Below are positions 1 through 5,957 of a DNA stretch of 18,479 bases, one piece after another. Source of the DNA: Aquirhabdus sp. (GTDB lineage: Bacteria; Pseudomonadota; Gammaproteobacteria; Pseudomonadales; Moraxellaceae); the NCBI GenBank assembly GCA_030149815.1, contig JASLHI010000028.1, positions 1 through 18,479 of the forward strand, read 5' to 3'. Numbering within the stretch: position 1 is the first letter of the stretch; every line of letters starts with the position of its first letter. The position numbers were made by a program, and so were the translations under genes. The notes below the pieces were generated by a model. The model was not told the DNA's origin. It did not search any database and saw only the letters and a list, made by a program, of their open reading frames with translations.

Positions 1-71
1 TGGGTTTGGTCGCGGAATTGGGCAACGCGTTCGTCGACCATTGCTTGGTCAAATTCGGTGTAGACGTACAT
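1..71 (-). CDS. cysI: Sulfite/nitrite reductase hemoprotein, N-terminal fragment
   Basis: Reading leftwards from an ATG at 71-69, 23 codons are open to the window edge. The peptide starts MYVYTEFDQAMVDERV and continues into AQFRDQT. I recognise this as the start of the ferredoxin/NADPH-type sulfite (nitrite) reductase hemoprotein of Pseudomonas and Acinetobacter, which reduces sulfite to sulfide for cysteine synthesis in the cytoplasm. The siroheme and 4Fe-4S parts lie outside the window, so the assignment rests only on this N-terminal signature. The Shine-Dalgarno match before the ATG is weak (AAGACAG). The gene is divergent from the SDR gene at 425. Assignment to this family is fairly sure; the exact symbol (cysI or a nirB-like name) is less so. 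Confidence 0.62.
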   Translation of the reverse strand, partial: MYVYTEFDQAMVDERVAQFRDQT

Positions 72-424
72 GGCTGTCTTGGTTTGGCTCGTAAGTCAAA
101 ATTGATGCGCAAATGTAACATTTTCAGGTTTATCTATAAAACGTTTTTTGTCGATAATCGATATAGTAATATCTTATTAGCTCATAATGAGTCATAAAAC
201 GATCAAAAAATAGTTCCAAGTTGTCTGATAATTAGTCTTTATTATAATCCTTCTTAAAGTTTTTCTCTGCTCACATGACCTTTAGTCTTTGACTTAAAGT
301 ATCTGGTCGGTTGATTAAATTTAATATTGACAATGTTTATTGTCAATTATAGCATCCGATGCGAATCAACTTATTTATTTACTCAACCTACAACAGCTTT
401 AATAAAGCCAAATTCGAGAATGAC
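72..424. promoter_or_regulatory. Divergent spacer between the reductase and SDR genes
   Basis: This AT-rich spacer of about 350 bases holds no convincing gene; the open frame at 6-197 has no ribosome site and overlaps the reductase start. It should carry the reductase promoter on the minus strand, though I could not fix clear -35/-10 boxes there. Small palindromes are visible at 151-161 (TCGAT-A-ATCGA) and 181-191 (CTCAT-A-ATGAG). The clear element is the perfect inverted repeat at 326-347, listed separately. Confidence 0.5.
326..347. promoter_or_regulatory. Perfect inverted repeat over a TTGACA -35 box (operator candidate)
   Basis: ATTGACAAT, a 4-base spacer GTTT, then ATTGTCAAT: 9-bp arms with no mismatch. 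The left arm contains a consensus -35 hexamer TTGACA (327-332). An AT-rich -10-like stretch, TATAGC or TAGCAT, follows at about 348-355. A repressor bound here would cover the promoter of the SDR gene at 425. Its size and symmetry fit a dimeric helix-turn-helix regulator. Which regulator is unknown, and the TetR protein at 1869-2450 is only one possibility. Confidence 0.5.
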
Positions 425-1255
425 ATGAAAACGTTTGAAAATAAAGTTGCTGCAATTACGGGTGCTGGTTCTGGTATGGGACAACAGTTAGCTATTTTAT
501 TAGCGAAAGCAGGATGTCATGTCGCGATTAGCGATATTAATCGAGCTGGCTTAGAACAAACGATTGAATTACTAAGACACTTTAATGTCATCGTGACTGC
601 TGATGTGGTGAATACAGCAGAGCAGGCAGAAGTGTATGCGTGGGCTGATAAAGTTAAAAAAGATCATGGCAAGGTGAATTTGATTTTTAATAACGCTGGC
701 ATTGCCATGAGTAACACCGTGGAAGGTCATGAAATTCATGACTATGAACGAATGATGGCTGTGAATTTCTGGGGTGTGATTTATGGGACGAAGGCATTTT
801 TGCCTTATCTGAAAGAAAGTGGTGATGGGCATATCATTAATACATCGAGTATTTTTGGTCTAACAGCACAGCCGACACAAAGTGCATATAATGCCAGTAA
901 ATTTGCAGTCCGTGGTTTTACGGAATCATTACGCCAAGAGTTAGATTTGAGCAATTATGGCGTCAGTGCGACTTGCGTACATCCTGGCGGCATTAAAACC
1001 AATATTGCTCATACAGCTGAGATGAGTGAAAACGTCGCAAGCTTAGGTATGAATCTCAAAAAATCAAAAGCATCTGCGGATAAGGTAATGCGTATTCCTG
1101 CTGTCAAAGCCGCGCAAATTATTTTGGATGGTGTAAAAGCGAATAAACGTCGTGTATTGATTGGGCCAGAAGCTTATGGTGTGGATTGGTTGCAACGTCT
1201 ACTACCGACAGGCTATCAACGCTTATTTGTGATGGGCAGTAAAATGTCTTTCTAA
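425..1255 (+). CDS. Short-chain dehydrogenase/reductase (classical SDR)
   Basis: A 276-aa NAD(P)-dependent oxidoreductase of the classical SDR family. The cofactor motif is TGAGSGMG (residues 12-19), with NNAG at 89-92 and the catalytic set N114, S142, Y155 and K159 (YNASK). An Asp at position 37, at the end of the second strand, points to NAD(H) rather than NADP(H) preference; this is family-based inference. The substrate is unknown; relatives act on alcohols, ketones, sterols or fatty-acid derivatives. An upstream in-frame ATG at 359 would add 22 residues. I chose 425 because the SDR fold begins there (MKTFENKVAAITG) and GAGA at 416-419 is well spaced, while 359 sits only a few bases from the promoter boxes. 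It is followed by a separate lipoprotein gene and is preceded by an operator-like palindrome. Confidence 0.9.
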   Translation: MKTFENKVAAITGAGSGMGQQLAILLAKAGCHVAISDINRAGLEQTIELLRHFNVIVTADVVNTAEQAEVYAWADKVKKDHGKVNLIFNNAGIAMSNTVEGHEIHDYERMMAVNFWGVIYGTKAFLPYLKESGDGHIINTSSIFGLTAQPTQSAYNASKFAVRGFTESLRQELDLSNYGVSATCVHPGGIKTNIAHTAEMSENVASLGMNLKKSKASADKVMRIPAVKAAQIILDGVKANKRRVLIGPEAYGVDWLQRLLPTGYQRLFVMGSKMSF

Positions 1256-1269
1256 AAAGCCCAGTGCCG

Positions 1270-1335
1270 TTGACATGATCACCGATGTACTACAATTGAT
1301 TAAATTAATCATGGATCATTTGGTTGTAGACTACA
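1270..1335 (+). promoter_or_regulatory. Promoter candidate and palindromes upstream of the lipoprotein gene
   Basis: TTGACA at 1270-1275 and TACAAT at 1291-1296 form a possible promoter with a short 15-bp spacer. Directly after the -10 box lies a perfect palindrome at 1297-1311 (TGATTAA-A-TTAATCA). A second small one sits at 1325-1335 (TGTAG-A-CTACA). CTACAA (1290-1295) and TTGTAG (1324-1329) could also pair over it. This is compatible with an operator or a structured leader for the gene at 1412. The short spacer makes the promoter call tentative. Confidence 0.4.
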
Positions 1336-1411
1336 GACGTTGCTGCAATTTATAGAATTGTACGAGTTAACTGATTTTTAATATTTTTTAGATCATGTAG
1401 GAGATTGTGTC

Positions 1412-1780
1412 ATGCGTAATTTGGGTATCTTAACGGTTGCATTAGCTGCAAGCTTGGCACTTGAAGGATGTGCAGGTGGAATGAACGGCATGGCGAATAA
1501 TGGCTACGGAAATTATCCTACACAGTCGCCATACAACAATTATCAGCAACAAGGTCAGTATCAACAGCAAGGACAATACGCGCAGCAAGGGCAAAATTCT
1601 CAATCAGAATTACCAATTGGTGCAATTCTTGGTGCCGCTGCTGGCGGTGCTTTAGGGAACAAAGTTGGTAAAGGTGATGGTAAAATTGCTGCGACTGTTG
1701 TAGGTGCTGCAGTTGGTGGCTATGTGGGTAATATGATTCAACAAGGCCAACAGCAACCAGCAAATCCAAATGGACAGTAA
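1412..1780 (+). CDS. Glycine-zipper lipoprotein (17-kDa-antigen type)
   Basis: A 122-aa predicted lipoprotein. Residues 1-19 form a signal peptide ending in the lipobox LEGC, so Cys20 would be lipidated after signal peptidase II cleavage and the protein anchored in an envelope membrane. The middle is low-complexity, rich in Gln, Tyr, Asn and Gly, with three YQQQGQ-like hexapeptides. The C-terminal half (about residues 68-110) is a glycine-zipper double helix of the Rickettsia 17-kDa antigen/Gly-zipper type, with repeated small residues such as GAAAGGALG and GAAVGGYVG. Such domains insert in or associate with membranes; their exact role is unclear, and some relatives matter for envelope integrity. 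A good AGGAG (1399-1403) lies 8 bases before the ATG. The neighbours are a convergent tetR and the upstream SDR, with no obvious functional link. Confidence 0.85.
   Translation: MRNLGILTVALAASLALEGCAGGMNGMANNGYGNYPTQSPYNNYQQQGQYQQQGQYAQQGQNSQSELPIGAILGAAAGGALGNKVGKGDGKIAATVVGAAVGGYVGNMIQQGQQQPANPNGQ
1541..1594 (+). repeat. Three 18-bp tandem repeats inside the lipoprotein gene
   Basis: Three in-frame 18-bp units (1541-1558, 1559-1576, 1577-1594) encode YQQQGQ, YQQQGQ and YAQQGQ. The units differ mainly at wobble positions, so the array looks old and kept for its peptide. Copy number could still vary between strains without breaking the frame. Confidence 0.8.
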
Positions 1781-1812
1781 TGGTCTAAATAATTAACTGC
1801 TAAATTGTTTTT

Positions 1813-1851
1813 TGACTATGTAGGTGTTGATATAAAACAGCTACATAGTCA
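1813..1851. other. Strong stem-loop between convergent lipoprotein and tetR genes
   Basis: GACTATGTAG (1814-1823) pairs perfectly with CTACATAGTC (1841-1850). T1813-A1851 extends it by one pair, and an inner TGTT/AACA stem sits beyond one G-G mismatch, leaving a 7-base loop. It lies between two convergent genes, where a shared terminator is expected. The only long T run (on the plus strand) precedes the stem, so no U tract follows it in either direction. It may protect 3' ends or stop transcription weakly. Confidence 0.5.
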
Positions 1852-1868
1852 GTATTTGACTAGTTTTC

Positions 1869-2450
1869 TTACTTTTCTAAAATATTCTTTGCGACAGCTT
1901 TCATAATTTCTTCAGATAACGCCTCATCATTGACAGCGCGTGCAAGAATTAAACCACCAACAAGACTTGCGGTCAGTGCTAGAGCTTTTTCGTGTTGAAC
2001 TTCTGCGGATTTCTGTGGAAATAATTGGGTCATCGCGTTTACAAATGCCCGAAACCCTGACGTTAAATGATCTCGTACCGTTGGAGTTTGTCGTGCAACA
2101 TCGACACCGAGACTTGCCATAACACAGCCGATACTGGGCTGATCACGATGTGCTTTGGATAAATAGGCAGTAGTAATTGCTTTTAGTGCACTCCCAATTT
2201 CTTGACGTTCAGCCTGTTTTGCGACTTGTGACCAATTCTGAATATTATCTTCAAATGCACGGGTTAATGCTTCCAGCATCAGATTTTCTTTTGAATCAAA
2301 CTGTCCATAGAACCCGCCATGAGTGAGACCAGCCTGTTTCATGAGATCGGCAACGCCAATCCCATCAAAACCATGTTCACGAAATAATTTTCCTGCGACA
2401 TCCAATACACGTTCACGATTTTCGGCAGCTTGTAATTTACTGACCTTCAT
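1869..2450 (-). CDS. TetR/AcrR-family transcriptional repressor
   Basis: A 193-aa TetR-family regulator. The N-terminal helix-turn-helix covers about residues 10-56: ERVLDVAGKLFREHGFDGIGV, then a recognition helix region LTHGGFYGQF and SKENL, typical of the family. The C-terminal part is the all-helical ligand and dimer domain. An earlier in-frame ATG at 2483 would add 11 residues but overlaps a perfect TATAAT -10 box (minus strand, 2487-2482). The ATG at 2450 has AGGAG 7 bases upstream, so I chose it. The gene is divergent from the thiolase at 2602, and a repeated 14-bp motif lies between them, which suggests autoregulation and control of the thiolase. The inducer is unknown; an acyl-CoA or fatty acid would suit the neighbourhood, but that is inference. 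Confidence 0.9.
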   Translation of the reverse strand: MKVSKLQAAENRERVLDVAGKLFREHGFDGIGVADLMKQAGLTHGGFYGQFDSKENLMLEALTRAFEDNIQNWSQVAKQAERQEIGSALKAITTAYLSKAHRDQPSIGCVMASLGVDVARQTPTVRDHLTSGFRAFVNAMTQLFPQKSAEVQHEKALALTASLVGGLILARAVNDEALSEEIMKAVAKNILEK

Positions 2451-2481
2451 AGTCACGCTCCTGATTTTGCGTTCTATTGAC

Positions 2482-2487
2482 ATTATA
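2482..2487 (-). promoter_or_regulatory. TATAAT -10 box of tetR
   Basis: The minus strand reads a consensus TATAAT here. It is followed by about 30 bases to the AGGAG/ATG of tetR at 2450. The -35 region, 17 bp upstream (about 2505-2510, ATAAAT), is poor, as often found in regulated promoters. One copy of the repeated motif lies between the two boxes. Confidence 0.55.
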
Positions 2488-2488
2488 C

Positions 2489-2526
2489 ATGATGAGCGTA
2501 ATCTATTTATAAATGATGATCGTCAT
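2489..2526. promoter_or_regulatory. Two copies of a 14-bp motif, candidate TetR operators
   Basis: ATGATGAGCGTAAT (2489-2502) and ATGATGATCGTCAT (2513-2526) agree at 12 of 14 bases and start 24 bp apart. The second is nearly a palindrome (6 of 7 pairs: ATGATGA against ATGACGA); the first is a poorer one. The left copy sits between the -35 and -10 of tetR. The right copy sits just before the likely thiolase promoter (TATTAT at 2546-2551). This is the expected placement for a TetR repressor controlling both directions. The pairing with this TetR protein is inferred from position. Confidence 0.5.
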
Positions 2527-2601
2527 ATTTAAATTGATTGTCAGTTATTATCAGTCATGCTGATCGGCCCAATCCATCACTGGATTTATTAGGAGTCAAA
2601 T

Positions 2602-3900
2602 ATGAAAACTCTACAACGTGTTGCCATCTTAGGTGGTTCACGGATTCCATTTGCAAGACAAAACACCAATTACGTGACGACAAGTAATACGGAGATGCTC
2701 ACAGCGGCTCTCAAAGGGGTGGTTGATAAATTTGGTTTACAAGGTGAACCTCTTGGTGAAGTGGCAGCTGGCGCAGTGCTTAAGCATTCGCGTGATGCAA
2801 ATATTAGCCGTGAGGCAGCTCTGGATAGTGGATTGTCACGCAATACACCAGCCTATGATGTGCAACAAGCATGTGCGACTTCGTTGCAAACTACTATCGC
2901 AGTGGGGAATAAAATTGCATTGGGGCAAATCGAAGTTGGTATTGCTGGTGGTGTGGATTCATCATCTGATGCACCAGTTGCATTAAACGAAAAACTTCGT
3001 CGATTACTTCTTAAGTTCAATCGTAGCAAAACGCGTGCGGATCGTTTGGAACTGATTACTGAGCTACGTCCAGATATGTTTGCACCATCTATTCCAAATG
3101 TGAATGAACGTCGTACAGGGTTATCGATGGGTGAACACTGTGAGTTGATGGTCAAAAACTGGAAAATTACGCGTGAGGCGCAAGATGAGTTAGCTTTAGC
3201 AAGTCATCTGAATGGTGCTCGAGCTTATAGTGATGGATTTTATAATGATCTTATCACGCCATTTAAGGGTTTAACGCGTGATAATAATTTGCGCGCGGAT
3301 ACTTCTTTAGAAAAGCTAGCCAAGCTTAAACCTGCATTTGATAAAACATCTGGTTTGGGAACATTAACTGCTGGTAATTCAACACCTTTAACAGATGGTG
3401 CTGCCGCAGTGCTATTGTCCTCGGAAAGCTGGGCGAAAGCACACGGACATGAGCCGCAGGCATTTTTGATTGATGCAGAAAGCGCTGCTGTGGATTTTTA
3501 TGGTGAAAATCCAGAAGGTTTATTAATGGCGCCTGCACATGCTGTGCCTCGCTTACTTGCAAGAAATGGTTTGACCTTACAGGATTTCGATTTTTATGAA
3601 ATTCATGAAGCATTTGCAGGTCAGGTGTTATGTACGCTTGCAGCGTGGGAAAGTGAAGAATATTGCAAAAACACATTAGGCTTAGATTCAGCACTCGGCT
3701 CAATTGATCGGCAAAAACTCAATGTTAAAGGAGGCTCAGTTGGCCTAGGTCATCCTTTTGCTGCGACAGGTGCTCGTATTCTTGCGACTGCAGCAAAGAA
3801 TTTGGCTCAATACCGTGCACAAACAGGAAAATCAGGCCGAACATTGATTTCGATGTGTACTGCTGGTGGTTTAGGTGTAACAGCGATCATTGAAGGATAA
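2602..3900 (+). CDS. Acetyl-CoA C-acyltransferase (thiolase, FadI-like)
   Basis: A 432-aa thiolase, the size of FadI-type enzymes. It cleaves 3-ketoacyl-CoA with CoA to acetyl-CoA and a shortened acyl-CoA, or runs the reverse condensation, in the cytoplasm. Nucleophile Cys91 lies in QQACATSLQ; the other catalytic residues are His335 (IHEAFAG), His384 (GLGHPFAATGAR) and Cys419 (CTAGGLG). The loop at residues 130-170 is longer and Arg/Lys-rich, as in FadI relatives. The start is supported by AGGAG (2590-2594) 7 bases ahead. No FadJ/FadB-type hydratase-dehydrogenase is adjacent, so the gene does not sit in a classic fad operon. Control by the divergent TetR is likely. It could serve fatty acid beta-oxidation or the end of a side-chain or aromatic pathway. 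Confidence 0.92.
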   Translation: MKTLQRVAILGGSRIPFARQNTNYVTTSNTEMLTAALKGVVDKFGLQGEPLGEVAAGAVLKHSRDANISREAALDSGLSRNTPAYDVQQACATSLQTTIAVGNKIALGQIEVGIAGGVDSSSDAPVALNEKLRRLLLKFNRSKTRADRLELITELRPDMFAPSIPNVNERRTGLSMGEHCELMVKNWKITREAQDELALASHLNGARAYSDGFYNDLITPFKGLTRDNNLRADTSLEKLAKLKPAFDKTSGLGTLTAGNSTPLTDGAAAVLLSSESWAKAHGHEPQAFLIDAESAAVDFYGENPEGLLMAPAHAVPRLLARNGLTLQDFDFYEIHEAFAGQVLCTLAAWESEEYCKNTLGLDSALGSIDRQKLNVKGGSVGLGHPFAATGARILATAAKNLAQYRAQTGKSGRTLISMCTAGGLGVTAIIEG

Positions 3901-3974
3901 GTTCAATCAAACGCATTTATTTTGCCAGCAATAGTGATTCAAAAGTGATTTAAGTCAATCTTCGGTCATATTTT

Positions 3975-3999
3975 CCATATTGTTTTTCCTATAATATGG
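3975..3999 (+). promoter_or_regulatory. MFS gene promoter overlapped by an inverted repeat
   Basis: A consensus TATAAT at 3990-3995 lies 32 bases before the ATG at 4028; the -35 is weak. CCATATT (3975-3981) and AATATGG (3993-3999) are perfect 7-bp arms around an 11-base centre, and the right arm overlaps the -10 box. A regulator bound here would block the promoter. The 127-bp space after the thiolase stop otherwise shows no clear terminator. Confidence 0.5.
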
Positions 4000-4027
4000 T
4001 GAATAGAAAAAAGACCAAGGAATAACC

Positions 4028-5257
4028 ATGCTGGCAAATAAAGCAACACAAGGCGCAAGTTACGCAATCTTTGTTCTAACGATCATGAATTTACTCAATT
4101 ATCTTGATCGTTATGTGCCAAGTGTTGTGAAAGATTTATTTAAGCATGATTTAAAACTCACTGACTTTGAAACAAGCTTGCCAATTACTGGTTTTGTCTT
4201 GGTGTATATGATCTCAAGTGTCATCTTTGGTGCGCTTGCAGATCGTTTTCCTCGTAAATACCTCATCGCCGCTGGTGTCGTTGTCTGGTCAGTTGCCACA
4301 GCACTGGCTGCTTTTGCCACAGGTTTCTGGACATTTATGCTTGCTCGGGCTTTAGTGGGTGTAGGCGAGGCAGCCTATGCGACGCTTGCACCAGCATTGC
4401 TGAGTGATTTTTTCCCACCTGAACGCCGTAATCGGATTTTGACCATTTTTTATGTGGCGATTCCTGTTGGATCAGCAATGGGGTTCATTCTTGGTGGCAT
4501 GTTCGGGCAAATGTATGGGTGGCGTGCAGCATTTTTGATTTGTGGCTTGCCTGGAATTTTAATGGCACTACTTGCACTTTGGATCAGAGATCCAGGTCGG
4601 GGTCATTATGATCATGATGCTGATGTGACTCCGCCAAAGTGGGGCGAAGCGATCGGTTTACTACTTCGTAATCGTGAATATATGCTAGTAGCTGCAGGCT
4701 ATACCGTAGTGACGTTTGCAGCTGGAGCGCTGGCAGATTGGTTTCCGACTTTTTTACAACGTCATCGTGGGATGTCGATTGAGGCTTCTGGACATTATGT
4801 TGGAATGTCTGCGGTCGTTGGTGGTTTATTGGGAACAATCGTTGGTGGCTATTTGGCAGACTATTTAAAGAAACATACAAAACAGCCTTATATGGCGTTG
4901 TCTGGTTGGTCAATGCTGCTTGCGACAGTTTTTGGTTTGTTTGCATTGACTTTGCACGATGCAATGTCAGCGGTCGTGATGTTATTTTTCGCTCAGTTTT
5001 TCCTGTGGTTTTATAACGGTCCAGTCAATGCAATGCTCGCCAATTGTGTGCCGAGTAGTCTGCGCGTGCGTGCATTTGCGTTTACGATTTTGTTGATTCA
5101 CTTACTCGGTGATGCGATTAGTCCATCGATTGTGGGACTCGCTTCAGACTATATTGGATTGCAACTTGCGATTCAGCTTGTGCCATTGATGATGGGTGTT
5201 GGAGCGTTTATTTGGTTGTATACATGGCGGGTTTTGCCTGAGCATGGAAATGGATAA
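4028..5257 (+). CDS. MFS transporter, Spinster-like
   Basis: A 409-aa inner-membrane protein with about 12 hydrophobic segments, the normal size for a major facilitator. Residues 21-28 read NLLNYLDR, the TM1 signature of Spinster-like and related organic-anion MFS carriers. Motif A is GALADRFPRK (68-77), and RALVGVGEAAY (107-117) matches the TM4 region. Members move lipids, organic acids or drugs; the substrate here cannot be read from sequence. AAGGA is spaced 6-7 bases before the ATG. It lies between the thiolase and a Rieske ferredoxin and has its own promoter and terminator, so it is a single-gene unit. Import of a lipid-like or carboxylic substrate would fit the surrounding enzymes, but export is equally possible. 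Confidence 0.88.
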   Translation: MLANKATQGASYAIFVLTIMNLLNYLDRYVPSVVKDLFKHDLKLTDFETSLPITGFVLVYMISSVIFGALADRFPRKYLIAAGVVVWSVATALAAFATGFWTFMLARALVGVGEAAYATLAPALLSDFFPPERRNRILTIFYVAIPVGSAMGFILGGMFGQMYGWRAAFLICGLPGILMALLALWIRDPGRGHYDHDADVTPPKWGEAIGLLLRNREYMLVAAGYTVVTFAAGALADWFPTFLQRHRGMSIEASGHYVGMSAVVGGLLGTIVGGYLADYLKKHTKQPYMALSGWSMLLATVFGLFALTLHDAMSAVVMLFFAQFFLWFYNGPVNAMLANCVPSSLRVRAFAFTILLIHLLGDAISPSIVGLASDYIGLQLAIQLVPLMMGVGAFIWLYTWRVLPEHGNG

Positions 5258-5272
5258 ATATAACTATTAAAA

Positions 5273-5296
5273 CAGTTCACTGAGCTTGTTGAAGTG
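5273..5296. repeat. Copy of a dispersed intergenic repeat-like sequence
   Basis: CAGTTCACTGAGCTTGTTGA followed by AGTG resembles a short repeat (on the other strand of the type CTTCGACAAGCTCAGTGAAC) that I recall from intergenic regions of many bacteria, including Acinetobacter. Here one base departs from that form (TTG for TCG). Its distal part forms the left arm of the terminator listed next. The match is from memory, not a search. Confidence 0.4.
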
Positions 5297-5331
5297 TGCG
5301 ACAAAAGAGATTTCACTTTGGCAAGCTTTTT
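5283..5331 (+). terminator. Intrinsic terminator of the MFS gene
   Basis: AGCTTGTTGAAGTG (5283-5296) pairs over its full 14 bases with CACTTTGGCAAGCT (5314-5327), using three consecutive G-U wobbles in the middle (bases 5289-5291 with 5319-5321). The loop is 17 bases, and TTTTT follows at 5327-5331. It lies 26 bases after the MFS stop and separates that unit from the Rieske gene. Confidence 0.7.
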
Positions 5332-5465
5332 AAATCAGGAAATTTAAAAGACTTTTAATGCATTACATTTTATGAAACTGTAATCTTACTTGAATAACTT
5401 ACAGCAATTGCCAACAGATCGAAAAAATATCTCCCCACGCTTTTTAACCAAAAAAAGGAAAAACC

Positions 5466-5837
5466 ATGTCAGCTCAAGCCATTGCAGCATCATCCGCGAT
5501 TGTAGAAGGCCAGCTTTTTAGTACTAAAGTCGATAAGGATTCAGTCATTGTGACTCGCGTTAATAATGAATTGAAAGCTTATTCTGCCAAATGTCCTCAC
5601 CTTGGCTTACCACTCAGTCGTGGCAAAGTTGAAAGCGGTACACTGACATGCATGTTTCATGGTGCTGAATTTGATCTTGCGACTGGCAACAATGTGAAAT
5701 GGGTGGATTCATTCCTTGGTTTGCCTTTGCCTAAATTCACACATGATGTGCTAGCTCTAGGTAAAAAACCATGTGGTCTAAAGCATTACAATGTCACAGA
5801 ACAAGATGGACAAGTTTATTTGAGTGAGCAAGCCTAA
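5466..5837 (+). CDS. Single-domain Rieske [2Fe-2S] ferredoxin
   Basis: A 123-aa soluble Rieske protein. The cluster ligands are visible: C43-P-H45 (AKCPHLGLPL) and C62-M-F-H65 (CMFHGAEFD), 16 residues apart, so the fold is the ordinary CxH...CxxH type. Such ferredoxins usually pass electrons from a reductase to an oxygenase; some act in nitrite reductases or as sensors. No signal peptide or membrane segment is seen, so it should be cytoplasmic. AAGGAAAAACC precedes the ATG closely. No ferredoxin reductase or ring-hydroxylating oxygenase is in the window. The nearby diiron-type protein (7698-8654) is the only visible candidate partner, and that is inference. It lies alone between the MFS terminator and a hairpin before the aldehyde dehydrogenase. 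Confidence 0.9.
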   Translation: MSAQAIAASSAIVEGQLFSTKVDKDSVIVTRVNNELKAYSAKCPHLGLPLSRGKVESGTLTCMFHGAEFDLATGNNVKWVDSFLGLPLPKFTHDVLALGKKPCGLKHYNVTEQDGQVYLSEQA

Positions 5838-5907
5838 TAACACAGGTCATGTAAAACTTATTGGAATTTCCATTCAAATCACAACGTTTCATGACTTACG
5901 AATACAT

Positions 5908-5938
5908 TGGATATGGGCTAGGATATTGCCCATATTCA
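5908..5938 (+). promoter_or_regulatory. Strong hairpin just before the aldehyde dehydrogenase start
   Basis: TGGATATGGGC (5908-5918) pairs with GCCCATATTCA (5928-5938): 11 pairs with one G-U, and a 9-base loop. GGATAT also recurs directly at 5909 and 5921. The hairpin ends 19 bases before the ATG at 5958. No U run follows, so it is a poor intrinsic terminator. It could be a leader structure controlling translation, an RNA-stability element, or a symmetric protein-binding site. Confidence 0.5.
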
Positions 5939-5957
5939 TTGATATAAAACAACGATC

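Noticed and set aside
6..197. Plus-strand open frame of 63 codons at the left edge
   Set aside because: It has no ribosome site or family resemblance, and overlaps the minus-strand reductase start, whose N-terminus is recognisable.
359..424. Upstream ATG extending the SDR by 22 residues
   Set aside because: It lies a few bases after the -10 region, and the extension does not resemble an SDR N-terminus.
1813..1851. Calling the hairpin an intrinsic terminator
   Set aside because: The T run lies on the wrong side of the stem for the plus-strand gene, and the minus strand also lacks one.
2451..2483. Upstream ATG extending TetR by 11 residues
   Set aside because: It overlaps a perfect TATAAT -10 box, while the internal ATG has a well spaced AGGAG.
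2853..3703. Minus-strand open frames inside the thiolase gene
   Set aside because: All thiolase motifs are on the plus strand; the antisense frames show only composition-driven sequence.
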